From an uncultured Clostridia bacterium (lineage in GTDB: Bacteria > Bacillota > Clostridia > TANB77 > CAG-508): a stretch of DNA of 34,114 bases. Where the stretch lies: contig CALYAJ010000018.1 in the NCBI GenBank assembly GCA_944393485.1, positions 1 to 34,114 of the forward strand, given 5' to 3'. The translations under genes and the position numbers were made by a program. The notes below the pieces were generated by a model, which was not told where the DNA came from, made no database searches, and was given only the letters and a program-made list of their open reading frames with translations. Positions 6,588 to 15,829 of the stretch are shown piece after piece (positions within the stretch are counted from its first letter, which is position 1; every line of letters begins with the position of its first letter).

Positions 6588-8399
6588 CTATTCTTCATCC
6601 AATTTTAATACTGATAGAAATGCATCTTGTGGTATTTCTACATTACCAATTTCACGCATTTTTTTCTTTCCTCTTTTTTGCTTTTCTAATAATTTTTTCT
6701 TTCTTGTTATATCTCCACCATAACATTTAGCAAGTACATCTTTTCTCATTGCTGAAATTGTTTCTCTTGCAATTACCTTTCCTCCAATTACTGCTTGTAA
6801 CGGAATTGTAAATAAATGTCTTGGAATAACAGTTTTTAGTTTTTCTACCATTTTTCTTCCTCTATCATAAGCAGAATCTTTATGAACTATAAAACTTAAT
6901 GCATCAACACTTTCTCCATTTACATATATATCTAATTTTACAAGTTCTGATCTTCTATATTCTTTAAGCTCATAATCAAATGAAGCATATCCTTTTGTTT
7001 TTGATTTTAAAGTATCAAAAAAGTCATATATTATTTCATTTAATGGTAATTCATATGTTATTGTTACTCTATTTTCATCAAGATATTTCATATCTTGATA
7101 AATTCCTCTTCTGTTTTGACATATTTCCATTACATTTCCTACAAAATCTTTTGGTGTTAATATTTCTGCTATAACATATGGTTCTTCCATAAAACTTATT
7201 TCTTGAGGACTAGGTAAATCTGCTGGATTATATAATTCTATAACCTCCCCATCTGTTTTATGTACTTTATAAATTACAGATGGTGATGTTGTAATTAAAC
7301 TTAAATCAAATTCTTTATCCAATCTTTCTTCTATAATTTCTAGATGTAATAAACCTAAAAAACCACATCTAAAACCAAATCCTAATGCATTAGATGTTTC
7401 TGGTTCATATTGAAGTGATGCATCATTTAATTGCAATTTTTCTAAAGCAACCTTTAAATTTTCATAATCACTACCATCTACAGGATATAATCCACAATAT
7501 ACCATTGGATTAACTTTTTTATATCCAGGAAGTGGTTCATCTGCTGGATTCTCTTTTAATGTTATTGTATCTCCAACTCTTATATCTGATAAGCTCTTTA
7601 TACTTGCTGCAATATATCCAACATCTCCAGCTACAAGTTCATTACATGGATAATATTTTCCTGGTTCAAAAAATCCTACTTCTGTAACTACAAAACTTTT
7701 ATTTGATGACATAAGTAGTATTTCATCTCCAACTTTTACTTTTCCATCTCTAACTCTTACATAACTTACTGCACCTTTGTAATTATCATAAAAAGAATCA
7801 AAAATTAAACATTTTAATGGTTTGTTTTCATCTCCAGATGGAGCTGGTATATCTGTTACTATTCTTTCTAGTACCTCTTCTACATTTAATCCAGTTTTTG
7901 CTGATATACATGGTGCATCTTCTGCTGGAATTCCAATTATATCTTCTATTTCTTTTTTTACCTCTTCAGGTCTTGCATTTGGCAAATCTACTTTATTTAT
8001 AACTGGTAATATTTCCAAATTATTATCTAGCGCTAAATAAACATTTGCTAGTGTTTGAGCTTCTACACCTTGGCTACTATCTACAACTAAAATAGCTCCT
8101 TCACATGCAGCCAAACTTCTAGAAACTTCATAATTAAAATCCACATGTCCTGGTGTATCTATTAAATTAAATATATATTCTTGCCCATCTTTTGCTTTAT
8201 ACACCATTCTAACAGATTGTGATTTTATTGTAATTCCTCTTTCACGTTCTATCTCCATATTATCTAAAACTTGTGATTCCATTTCTCTTTTTGAAAGAAC
8301 TCCGGTCATCTCAATCATTCTATCTGCCAATGTTGATTTTCCGTGATCTATATGTGCAATTATACTAAAATTTCTTATGTTCTGTTCCTTATCTCCCAT
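6588..8399 (-). CDS. lepA: Elongation factor 4 (LepA)
   Basis: Translational GTPase of 603 residues, the usual length. The P-loop is AHIDHGKST (residues 14-22). The switch regions ERGITIKSQ and DTPGHVDF, the G4 motif NKVDLP and a C-terminal domain with [19 protein letters not shown] typical of EF4 are all present. EF4 acts on the ribosome during initiation or stalled elongation. It is the first gene of a five-gene minus-strand run and has a promoter in the shared intergenic region with maf. The ribosome-binding site is GGAGG, 6 nt before the ATG. Confidence 0.98.
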   Translation of the reverse strand: MGDKEQNIRNFSIIAHIDHGKSTLADRMIEMTGVLSKREMESQVLDNMEIERERGITIKSQSVRMVYKAKDGQEYIFNLIDTPGHVDFNYEVSRSLAACEGAILVVDSSQGVEAQTLANVYLALDNNLEILPVINKVDLPNARPEEVKKEIEDIIGIPAEDAPCISAKTGLNVEEVLERIVTDIPAPSGDENKPLKCLIFDSFYDNYKGAVSYVRVRDGKVKVGDEILLMSSNKSFVVTEVGFFEPGKYYPCNELVAGDVGYIAASIKSLSDIRVGDTITLKENPADEPLPGYKKVNPMVYCGLYPVDGSDYENLKVALEKLQLNDASLQYEPETSNALGFGFRCGFLGLLHLEIIEERLDKEFDLSLITTSPSVIYKVHKTDGEVIELYNPADLPSPQEISFMEEPYVIAEILTPKDFVGNVMEICQNRRGIYQDMKYLDENRVTITYELPLNEIIYDFFDTLKSKTKGYASFDYELKEYRRSELVKLDIYVNGESVDALSFIVHKDSAYDRGRKMVEKLKTVIPRHLFTIPLQAVIGGKVIARETISAMRKDVLAKCYGGDITRKKKLLEKQKRGKKKMREIGNVEIPQDAFLSVLKLDEE

Positions 8400-8425
8400 A
8401 CAAATCCTCCATTTTTGCTAATCAT

Positions 8426-8454
8426 ATTTTAGCATAACAAGCCTTTAAACGCAA
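8426..8454 (-). promoter_or_regulatory. lepA operon promoter
   Basis: TTGCGT (8449-8454), 17-nt spacer and TAAAAT (8426-8431) on the minus strand, divergent from the maf promoter. Confidence 0.6.
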
Positions 8455-8464
8455 TATTGACATA

Positions 8465-8494
8465 TTGATTTTTTAAACCTATGAATGTTATAAT
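8465..8494 (+). promoter_or_regulatory. maf-mutS2 promoter
   Basis: TTGATT (8465-8470), 18-nt spacer and TATAAT (8489-8494). Because transcription would start near 8501, the ATG at 8481 cannot be the maf start. Confidence 0.6.
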
Positions 8495-8540
8495 ACACTT
8501 CAAAAAGATTGATTTAAATTATTTTTTACTGGAGGTTTTT

Positions 8541-9131
8541 ATGGAATTTATTTTAGCATCAGCTTCTCCTAGAAGGAAGCAACTTTTGTCAACTATTGTA
8601 AGTGTTTATGATATCATTCCAAGTGATATTGATGAAAATAAAATCAAACAAACTGAAAAAAATCCTAAAGAATTAGCTAAGAAATTATCTTATGCTAAGG
8701 CTTATTCAGTTTTTGAAAATAAATATAAAGAAAATAATGAATATACAGTTGTTGGTTCAGATACTTTAGTGGCTTATGGTAATATTATTTTAGGCAAACC
8801 TCATGATAAAAATGATGCAATTAGAATGCTAAAATTATTACAAGGTAATTCTCACGAAGTATATACTGGTACAACTATAATTATAAAAAAAGAACATTCT
8901 ATTATATTTAAGACAGCTGTTAATAAATCTACAGTTTATTTTAAAAATATGTCATATCATGATATTTGTTCTTATGTAGATACAGAAGAACCTTTAGATA
9001 AAGCTGGAGCATATGCTGTACAAGGTGTCGGTAAAGTTTATTTAAAAGGTTTTGATGGTGACTATAATTCTATAGTAGGATTAGATACACATATGATAAA
9101 AGATACTTTTGAAAGATATAACTTAATTTAA
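8541..9131 (+). CDS. maf: Maf-family nucleoside triphosphate pyrophosphatase
   Basis: 196 residues starting MEFILASASPRRKQLL, the Maf signature. It continues with VGSDTLVAYG and LGKPHDKNDAIRMLKLLQG, then GAYAVQGVG and GDYNSIVGL. Maf proteins hydrolyse non-canonical or modified dTTP, UTP or CTP to the monophosphate and can influence septation. The frame opens 20 codons earlier at 8481, but GGAGG at 8531-8535 and the predicted promoter support the start used here. It is followed 14 nt later by mutS2 in the same operon. Confidence 0.93.
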   Translation: MEFILASASPRRKQLLSTIVSVYDIIPSDIDENKIKQTEKNPKELAKKLSYAKAYSVFENKYKENNEYTVVGSDTLVAYGNIILGKPHDKNDAIRMLKLLQGNSHEVYTGTTIIIKKEHSIIFKTAVNKSTVYFKNMSYHDICSYVDTEEPLDKAGAYAVQGVGKVYLKGFDGDYNSIVGLDTHMIKDTFERYNLI

Positions 9132-9145
9132 GGAGTGTATTAGCA

Positions 9146-11509
9146 TTGGAAAAAAATTTAGAAAAATTAGAATTTAATAAAGTTCTTGATACTCTATCTA
9201 ATTTTGCAAAAACAAATATTGGTAAAGATTATTGTCTTTCTTTACGTCCAATTTCTGATAAAAGTAAATTACAAAAATTACTAAATGAAACAAATACTGC
9301 AATTTTAATGAGACATAAAAAAGGAATTCCGCCAATTACTGAAATTTCTGAAGATATTAAAATATGGATTAAAGCATTAAATAGCAATAATATATTAGCT
9401 ATAAAAAGTATTTTGGATTTAACTAGAATCTTAAAAATTTCTAGAGAAATAAAAAGTTATTTTTTTGATGATAAATTAATAAATATTGATGATTTTTCTG
9501 ATTTATATGATTATTTTAATAATTTATATGTAAATATAGATATAGAGAAAAAAGTCTTTAATACTATATTAGACGAAAACACAATAGCAGATAATGCAAG
9601 TCAAGAATTAAATAGAATTAGAGTATCAAAGAAAAAGATAGAGCAAGAAATTCGTGATAAACTAAATCACTATATTTCTTCTTATTCAAAATATTTGCAA
9701 GAACCTGTAATAACTATTAGAAATGATAGATATGTAATTCCTGTAAAAGAAGAATACAGAAGTAATATAAAAGGTTTTGTTCATGATATGTCAAATAGTG
9801 GTTCTACTGTATTTATTGAACCTCTTTCTATTTTTGAACTTAATAGCAAAATAACAAATTTAATTGTTGAAGAAAATATAGAAATTGAAAAAATTTTAGC
9901 TAATTTAACAAATTTGCTTACTGGTATTTCTTCACAATTAGAAAATGACTTAAATATTATTGGTATCCTTGATTTTATTTTTGCAAAAGCCAATTATTCT
10001 ATCTCTATAGATGCAAATATGCCAATAATAAATGATGATAAAAAAATTAATTTTATAAAAGCAAGACATCCTTTAATTGATAAAGATAAGGTTGTTCCTA
10101 TAGATATTAACTTAGGATATGACTTTACTTGTTTAGTAATAACAGGACCAAATACTGGTGGAAAAACAGTAACTTTAAAAACAGTCGGATTGCTTACATT
10201 AATGGCTATGTCTGGTTTAAATATTCCAGCTAAAGAAAATAGTAGTTTTTATGTTTTTGATAATGTTTTTGCAGATATTGGTGATGAACAAAGCATACAA
10301 GAATCTTTAAGCACCTTTTCTTCTCATATGTTAAATATTATTGAAATACTAAATAAATCTACAGAAAATAGTTTAGTTTTAGTTGATGAATTAGGCTCTG
10401 GTACAGATCCTGTTGAAGGAAGTTCTTTAGCTATAAGCATATTAGAAGAATTGCATAATAGAAATACTTTAACTATTGCAACAACACATTATCCCGAAAT
10501 TAAAAATTATGCTTTAACTAATAGTGGTTTTAAAAACGCAAGTCAAGAATTTGATATTAATACACTTTCTCCTACATATAAACTTTTGATTGGTGTACCA
10601 GGAAAAAGTAATGCATTTGCTATTAGTAAAAAATTAGGACTTCCAGAAAACATTTTAAATAGAGCTAATACTTTTATTGATTCTGATACTATAAGAATAG
10701 AAGATTTATTAAAAAGTATTTATGATGATAAACAAAAAATAGAACATGAAAAAGAAGAAATCGAAAATAAACTAGAAGATATTTCAAAATTAAAGAAAAA
10801 TTTAGAAAAAGATAATTTTGATGTACAAAAGAAACAAAAAGAAATTATAGAAAAAGCAAAAATTAACGCTCGTGAAATACTATTTGAAGCTAAAGAAGAA
10901 GCTTCTAGCATTATTAAAGAAATGCGTTCAATATCTAAAGACTCTAATTCTTTAAAGGATTTAGATAATTATAGAAATAAATTAAATGATTCTTTAAAAA
11001 ATACTATTTCTACTAATTCTAGCAATACCAATATAAATTCAAATATAGATATTTCAAAATTAAATATTGGTATGACAGTATTTGTACAAAAATTTATGAC
11101 TGATGGTACTTTACTATCTTTGCCAAACAAAGATAATCAAGTTCAAGTACAAATTGGAAGTATGAAAACTTTTGTACCTGTTTCTAATTTGTCTATATCT
11201 AAAAATCAATCTACTACTACTAATAATAAAAAAGCTGGAATTTCTAGAATTTCTAAATCTAAAAATATTTCTAGTGAAATAAATGTTATTGGACAAACTG
11301 TTGAAGAAGCAATTTTTGTTATTGATAAATATTTGGACGATTGTAGTTTAGCTAAACTTGAAACTGTTAGAATTGTTCATGGTAAAGGTACTGGAAAATT
11401 AAGAGAAGGTATTCAAAAATTCTTAAAAACTAATCCACATGTAAAAAGTTTTAGACTTGGTACATATGGTGAAGGTGAAATGGGAGTTACAGTTGTTGAA
11501 TTAAAATAA
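9146..11509 (+). CDS. mutS2: Endonuclease MutS2
   Basis: 787 residues, the normal MutS2 length. It has an N-terminal lever region, a MutS-type ATPase with GPNTGGKT (residues 334-341) and LVDELGSGTDP, a Lys/Glu-rich coiled coil (about 520-620), and a C-terminal Smr domain with VHGKGTGKLREG. The LDLRG motif seen before the Smr core in Bacillus is INVIG here, so the acidic residue linked to Smr nuclease activity is missing. MutS2 acts on recombination intermediates and, in Bacillus, on collided ribosomes. The start is TTG with AGGAG upstream, and no better ATG is seen. Confidence 0.95.
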   Translation: MEKNLEKLEFNKVLDTLSNFAKTNIGKDYCLSLRPISDKSKLQKLLNETNTAILMRHKKGIPPITEISEDIKIWIKALNSNNILAIKSILDLTRILKISREIKSYFFDDKLINIDDFSDLYDYFNNLYVNIDIEKKVFNTILDENTIADNASQELNRIRVSKKKIEQEIRDKLNHYISSYSKYLQEPVITIRNDRYVIPVKEEYRSNIKGFVHDMSNSGSTVFIEPLSIFELNSKITNLIVEENIEIEKILANLTNLLTGISSQLENDLNIIGILDFIFAKANYSISIDANMPIINDDKKINFIKARHPLIDKDKVVPIDINLGYDFTCLVITGPNTGGKTVTLKTVGLLTLMAMSGLNIPAKENSSFYVFDNVFADIGDEQSIQESLSTFSSHMLNIIEILNKSTENSLVLVDELGSGTDPVEGSSLAISILEELHNRNTLTIATTHYPEIKNYALTNSGFKNASQEFDINTLSPTYKLLIGVPGKSNAFAISKKLGLPENILNRANTFIDSDTIRIEDLLKSIYDDKQKIEHEKEEIENKLEDISKLKKNLEKDNFDVQKKQKEIIEKAKINAREILFEAKEEASSIIKEMRSISKDSNSLKDLDNYRNKLNDSLKNTISTNSSNTNINSNIDISKLNIGMTVFVQKFMTDGTLLSLPNKDNQVQVQIGSMKTFVPVSNLSISKNQSTTTNNKKAGISRISKSKNISSEINVIGQTVEEAIFVIDKYLDDCSLAKLETVRIVHGKGTGKLREGIQKFLKTNPHVKSFRLGTYGEGEMGVTVVELK

Positions 11510-11519
11510 TTTAACCAAA

Positions 11520-11550
11520 GGGACATGATTTTATATTTCATGTCCCCCAT
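11520..11550 (+). terminator. Hairpin after mutS2
   Basis: Perfect 9-bp stem GGGACATGA/TCATGTCCC followed by CCATTTTAT, a weak T run. Probable terminator of maf-mutS2. The following 100 nt, up to recN, hold no gene that I can see. Confidence 0.6.
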
Positions 11551-11657
11551 TTTATCTTATAAGAAAAATTTCTAAATTTTGGATATACAACGAAGCTAAG
11601 TTTCTTTTGTCAGTGCGTATTTGCAAAGCAAAGCTCACATATGCAAATCCACTTGCA

Positions 11658-13277
11658 TTATATTGCCTTTCTAAGCTCTTGTGCATGTCGAAGTGATATA
11701 TCTGAAACTATTCCACCTGATATTCTTGCAATTTCCTCTATTAATTCTTTTTCATTTAATTTCTTAATTTTAGTAGCTGTTTTTTCGTTTTTAACTTCTT
11801 TATATATGTAGAAATTAGAATCACCTTTTGCTGTAATACTTGCTAAATGTGTAACAATTATTACTTGATGTTTTTTAGATATCATCTTTAATTTTTCACC
11901 AACTGCATTTCCTGCTTGTCCACTTATTCCTGTATCAATCTCATCAAAAATTAATATTGGAACTTCATCTACATCTGATAATACAGTTTTTATTGCAAGC
12001 ATAATTCTAGACATTTCTCCACCTGAAGCAATTTTTATTAATGGCTTTTGATCTTCTCCCCTATTTGTAGCAATCATAAACTCTACGTCATCTATACCAT
12101 CTTTGTTAAAATCTACTTCTTCTATTTTTACTTCGAATTTAGCATTTTGCATTTCTAAATCAGATAACTCTGCATTTATTTTTTCTGATAGAACTTTGGA
12201 TTTTTTTACTCTACTATGATGCATATCATTTGCAATTTCCGCCATTTCCGTTTTTATTATATCTATTTCTTTTTGTATTTGATTATTTCTCTCGTCTGAA
12301 GATTCTATTTTTTCTATTTCTTTTGAAATCTCATTTTTATAATCTAAAATTTCTTCTATACTATTTCCATATTTTCTTTTTAAATTGTTAATTTCATCTA
12401 ATCTATTTTCTACTGAATTTCTTTCTTCCTCGTCAAAATGTGTATCTGAATTATAATGGCTTAAATCTATAGAAATTTCTTGTAAGTCATAATAATTACT
12501 TTTTAATGAATTTAGTGTTTTTTGATATTTTATATTTATGTCCTCTATTTTTTCTAAATTTCTTATAGCAATACTAATTGAATTTAAAGCATTTTCGTTT
12601 ATTTGCATATCTGCTTCACTTAAATTTTTAGATATTTTTTCAGAATTTATAATTAGTTTTCTTTCCTCTTCTAATTCTTCGTCTTCATTGCGTTTTAATC
12701 CAGCATCTTCAATTTCGTTTAGTTGATAATATAATAAATCTAATTTTCTTCTTTTTTCTTTTTCATCACCATAATTCTCTTTTAATTCTCTATTTAATTC
12801 TATATATTTATTATATTTTTCTGTATATCTTTTCTTTAAATTAATAAATTCTTTTCCTAAAAATTTGTCTAAATATTTAATATGATTTTCTTTATTTAAC
12901 AAATTCTGGTTATCATTTTGTCCGTGAATATTTATTACATTTGCCATAAATTCTTTTAATTCTGTAACTGTTACTAATCTACCATTTATTTTACAAGTAT
13001 TTCTACCATTTTCAAAAATTTCACGTGAAATTATTATATTTCCATCAATCGCTTTATCACTATTTGGCAAATAAATACTAACTTCTACAAATGAATGATT
13101 TTCTCCTTTTCTAATCATTTCTTTAGAAAATCTTCCACCTGCAATTATTCCTAAAGCATCTATTATTAAACTTTTACCAGCTCCTGTTTCACCTGTTAAT
13201 ATATTAAATCCTTTTGAAAAATCTATAGTTAATTCACTTATAATACCTATATTTTTTATATGTAATGTAGATACCAT
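11658..13277 (-). CDS. recN: DNA repair protein RecN
   Basis: SMC-like ATPase of 539 residues. It has Walker A TGETGAGKS (residues 28-36), a long coiled coil in the middle, and the C-terminal head with the ABC signature ASGGEMSR and Walker B ILIFDEIDTGISG. RecN is recruited early to DNA double-strand breaks. It starts 11 nt after tlyA, the common tlyA-recN pairing in Firmicutes, so it is co-transcribed from the tlyA promoter. Confidence 0.97.
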   Translation of the reverse strand: MVSTLHIKNIGIISELTIDFSKGFNILTGETGAGKSLIIDALGIIAGGRFSKEMIRKGENHSFVEVSIYLPNSDKAIDGNIIISREIFENGRNTCKINGRLVTVTELKEFMANVINIHGQNDNQNLLNKENHIKYLDKFLGKEFINLKKRYTEKYNKYIELNRELKENYGDEKEKRRKLDLLYYQLNEIEDAGLKRNEDEELEEERKLIINSEKISKNLSEADMQINENALNSISIAIRNLEKIEDINIKYQKTLNSLKSNYYDLQEISIDLSHYNSDTHFDEEERNSVENRLDEINNLKRKYGNSIEEILDYKNEISKEIEKIESSDERNNQIQKEIDIIKTEMAEIANDMHHSRVKKSKVLSEKINAELSDLEMQNAKFEVKIEEVDFNKDGIDDVEFMIATNRGEDQKPLIKIASGGEMSRIMLAIKTVLSDVDEVPILIFDEIDTGISGQAGNAVGEKLKMISKKHQVIIVTHLASITAKGDSNFYIYKEVKNEKTATKIKKLNEKELIEEIARISGGIVSDISLRHAQELRKAI

Positions 13278-13288
13278 ATTTCACCTCT

Positions 13289-14104
13289 TTATTTTAATTC
13301 TTTACTTGCTTTTGTAGTTATTGAAATAATTTCATTTTTCATTTTGTATAAATCTAATAAATTATTTTCATTTTTTTCTAAATATAGTAAATATTCTATA
13401 TTTCCTGCCGGACCTTTTATAGGAGAATATGTTAAATTTATTATTCTAAAACCAAGTTTATTAGCAAAAATAATTATATTATGTATTACTTTTTGGTGAA
13501 CTTTTATATTTTTCACAACTCCATTTTTATTCAAATTAATTTTTCCTGCTTCAAATTGTGGTTTTATTAATATAACTGATTTTCCTTTAATTTTTAACAT
13601 TTCATATATTTTAGGTAATACATGTGTTTCTGATATAAATGAAACATCTGAACTTATAAAATCTAGTTTTTCTATTGTGTTTGTATTAAATTCTCTTATA
13701 TTAGTTCCTTCCATATTTATTACTCTTGAATCTTCTAATAATGTATTATCTAGTTGAGAATGCCCTACATCTATTGCATAAACTTTTGTAGCACCATTTT
13801 GCAACATACAATCTGTAAAACCTCCTGTTGATGCTCCAATATCTGCACATACTTTATCTTTTAAGTTTATCTCAAATTCTTGTATTGCTCTTTCTAATTT
13901 TAAACCTCCACGGCTTACATAATTTAAGCCTTCTCCTTTTACTACTATTTTATCGTCATGACTTATTATTTTATTTGATTTTTTTATTTGTACTTCGTTT
14001 ACATATACATTCCCATTTTCTATTGCATATTTAGCTTTTTGTCTTGTTGGAAATAAGCCTTTTTTTACTAATACAATGTCTATCCTTTCTTTTAATTCTA
14101 ACAT
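13289..14104 (-). CDS. tlyA: TlyA-family rRNA 2'-O-methyltransferase
   Basis: 271 residues. An N-terminal S4 RNA-binding domain (RIDIVLVKKGLFPTRQKAK) is followed by an FtsJ-like methyltransferase with SAM-binding motif ADIGASTGGFTDCML near 90 and an IKPQFEAG motif. TlyA proteins add 2'-O-methyl groups to cytidines of 16S and/or 23S rRNA. They are often annotated as hemolysins, which is misleading. The start has GAGGAG upstream. It heads the tlyA-recN operon. Confidence 0.92.
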   Translation of the reverse strand: MLELKERIDIVLVKKGLFPTRQKAKYAIENGNVYVNEVQIKKSNKIISHDDKIVVKGEGLNYVSRGGLKLERAIQEFEINLKDKVCADIGASTGGFTDCMLQNGATKVYAIDVGHSQLDNTLLEDSRVINMEGTNIREFNTNTIEKLDFISSDVSFISETHVLPKIYEMLKIKGKSVILIKPQFEAGKINLNKNGVVKNIKVHQKVIHNIIIFANKLGFRIINLTYSPIKGPAGNIEYLLYLEKNENNLLDLYKMKNEIISITTKASKELK

Positions 14105-14140
14105 TTTACTCCTCGTTTCTAAAACTTTTGTTCGCTATTT

Positions 14141-14168
14141 ATTATATAATATTCTTAAAATTTGTCAA
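14141..14168 (-). promoter_or_regulatory. tlyA-recN promoter
   Basis: TTGACA (14163-14168), 16-nt spacer and TATAAT (14141-14146), near consensus on the minus strand. Confidence 0.8.
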
Positions 14169-14248
14169 TACTTTTATATTTAAATTTAATAAATTTTATT
14201 TCTTGACTATAGCTTTATTTTATGATATATATTATTAGACTTATATTT

Positions 14249-14323
14249 GGCCCGTTGGTCAAGCGGTTAAGACGCAGCCCTCTCAAGGCTGAATCATGGG
14301 TTCGATTCCCGTACGGGTCACCA
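14249..14323 (+). tRNA. tRNA-Glu (CTC)
   Basis: Complete cloverleaf: acceptor GGCCCGT/ACGGGTC, anticodon stem CAGCC/GGCTG around loop CTCTCAA (anticodon CTC), T stem ATGGG/CCCGT with TTCGATT loop, and encoded CCA. It reads GAG. Confidence 0.95.
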
Positions 14324-14328
14324 AAAAA

Positions 14329-14357
14329 GCATTACTATAAAAATAGTAATGCTTTTT
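14329..14357 (+). terminator. Terminator of tRNA-Glu
   Basis: 10-bp stem GCATTACTAT/ATAGTAATGC followed by TTTTT. Confidence 0.9.
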
Positions 14358-14366
14358 CTAATTTCT

Positions 14367-14395
14367 TTGATTTTTTCCATAAAATATTATATAAT
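14367..14395 (+). promoter_or_regulatory. Promoter of small membrane protein gene
   Basis: TTGATT (14367-14372), 17-nt spacer and TATAAT (14390-14395), about 40 nt before the ATG at 14434. Confidence 0.65.
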
Positions 14396-14433
14396 ATTTC
14401 ATACAAAACTGTTGAAAAGAAAGGAGAATTACA

Positions 14434-14658
14434 ATGTGGTTCTTGGTATTGTTACTATTTATAGGTTTGGTGTACCTGGGATTTATATCTGTCGTTTTTG
14501 CAATAGCATTTGCATTATCATTGATAGGCTGTGTAGTCGCAAATATGATTATTAATTATTTTTTCCCAGTTGATGTTAACACATCAACCATTGAACGGTT
14601 ACTTATAACCATTGCAAAAATTTTCGTCTTTATTGCAATCTTCGGATTCTTTTTTTAA
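14434..14658 (+). CDS. Small hydrophobic membrane protein
   Basis: 74 residues, almost entirely hydrophobic. Two or three membrane segments are visible: residues about 2-30, continuing to about 42, and 57-74. A short polar piece (VDVNTSTIERL) lies between them. It has a good ribosome-binding site (AAAGGAG), its own promoter and its own terminator, so it is a real single-gene unit. I do not recognise a family. A small phage-like or envelope-stress peptide is possible but unsupported. Confidence 0.65.
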   Translation: MWFLVLLLFIGLVYLGFISVVFAIAFALSLIGCVVANMIINYFFPVDVNTSTIERLLITIAKIFVFIAIFGFFF

Positions 14659-14670
14659 GACGAATTTTCT

Positions 14671-14698
14671 CCCGCATCAAAATGCGGGAGTTTTTTTT
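14671..14698 (+). terminator. Terminator after small membrane protein
   Basis: 7-bp stem CCCGCAT/ATGCGGG followed by AG and eight T. Confidence 0.92.
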
Positions 14699-14759
14699 GG
14701 AATATTTTTCTAAATTTTGGATATATTATTAGTACAAGTTTATCTAAAGGAGTGATTTT

Positions 14760-14945
14760 ATGAATTCTGCTAGAATACATGAACTTTTAAGAAATAAACA
14801 AAAAGTTGATATTTTTTATAATGAAAGACCTGTATGGATACAAGAAGTAAATAATAATATTGCCAAAATTGGATTTATTGATAATTTTGAAGAAAAAGAT
14901 GTCCGTATTGACGATTTATATGAAAAAAATTTATATAATGAATAA
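14760..14945 (+). CDS. sspH: H-type small acid-soluble spore protein
   Basis: 61 residues. The pattern MNSARIHELLRNKQKVDIFYNERPVWIQEVNN followed by a short beta-rich tail matches the SspH family (RA-x-ELL, VDVxYxGxPVWIE). These proteins are made in the forespore and packed in the spore core. It has an AAAGGAG ribosome-binding site and a bidirectional terminator downstream. No clear vegetative promoter is seen, which fits control by a forespore sigma factor, although I cannot assign its boxes. It is the best evidence in the window for a sporulating host. Confidence 0.8.
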   Translation: MNSARIHELLRNKQKVDIFYNERPVWIQEVNNNIAKIGFIDNFEEKDVRIDDLYEKNLYNE

Positions 14946-14994
14946 TTAATACTTCATTAAAATATTTTGTTCAGTGTGTTATTTGTCGCACGTC

Positions 14995-15026
14995 AAAAAA
15001 AGCTGTTAATAATAACAGCTTTTTTT
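14995..15026. terminator. Bidirectional terminator between sspH and the TPM-domain gene
   Basis: Stem AGCTGTT/AACAGCT flanked by A and T runs on both sides, serving convergent genes. Confidence 0.85.
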
Positions 15027-15073
15027 ATATCTTCTTATATAATAATTGTAGGTACTTCGAGCACAATTAATTT

Positions 15074-15829
15074 CTAAAAACTTCTTGAAGAACCTCCTCC
15101 ACCGGATGAACCTCCTCCACCAAAAGAACCGCCTCCGAAAGAGCCTCCGCCGAATCCTCCTCGTGGTCCTCCAAAACCACCTATATAAAAGATTCCACTT
15201 CTTCCTATTATCATTAATATAACAAATATTACTATTATTATAATTGCTCCTATTGATACTTCTGGAGTATTAGAATTTTCTATAATATTTTCTTTTTCTG
15301 CTCCATCTATTGTAATTCCATATTCGTTTTCTACTTCGGTTAAAACAGCATTAAATCCATTTTTTATTCCTTCATTAAAATTATCTTCTTTTAAATAAGG
15401 AATTATATAATTATCTTGTATCCTTCCTGTTTTTCCATCTGTTAAAATTCCTTCAAGTCCATATCCTACTTCTATTCTAAATTCTCTTTCCTCTAATGTG
15501 CATAATAACAGTACTCCATTATTTTTATCTTTATCACCTATACCATATTCTCTAAATAATTCTGTGGCATATTCTTCTAATGACTTTCCTTCTAGATTCT
15601 GCACAGTAACTACAACAATTTGAGCTCCTGTTTGTTCCTCTAATTGTTTATTCATATTTATTATATATTCTTCAGTGTCTGCTTCTAATAAATTAGCTGA
15701 ATCATTAACATAGAACTCATTAGTTTTTGGAACTATTGCATATGCACTATTAGAAATTGTTATGATTATAATAAATACAATTAAAAATAATACTCTATTA
15801 ATTTTTTTATTGAATTGAATTGAAGTCAA
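15074..15829 (-). CDS. TPM-domain (YgcG-like) membrane protein
   Basis: 251 residues. A signal peptide or membrane segment (residues 11-31, ending SNSAYA) precedes a TPM domain (NEFYVNDSANLLEADTEE, then QIVVVTVQNLEGKSLEEYA and FRIEVGYGLEGIL). Next come a second transmembrane helix (IGAIIIIVIFVILMIIG) and a Gly/Ser/Phe-rich tail. The family is membrane-anchored with an exported domain, and is usually paired with LemA as it is here. A longer ATG frame begins at 15889, but AGGAGG lies 9 nt before a TTG at 15827-15829, which overlaps the lemA end by only 23 nt, so TTG is chosen. Confidence 0.85.
   Translation of the reverse strand: MTSIQFNKKINRVLFLIVFIIIITISNSAYAIVPKTNEFYVNDSANLLEADTEEYIINMNKQLEEQTGAQIVVVTVQNLEGKSLEEYATELFREYGIGDKDKNNGVLLLCTLEEREFRIEVGYGLEGILTDGKTGRIQDNYIIPYLKEDNFNEGIKNGFNAVLTEVENEYGITIDGAEKENIIENSNTPEVSIGAIIIIVIFVILMIIGRSGIFYIGGFGGPRGGFGGGSFGGGSFGGGGSSGGGGSSRSF

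Noticed and set aside
14222..14464. 80-codon plus-strand ORF
   Set aside because: It runs through the complete tRNA-Glu gene and its terminator, so it is not coding.
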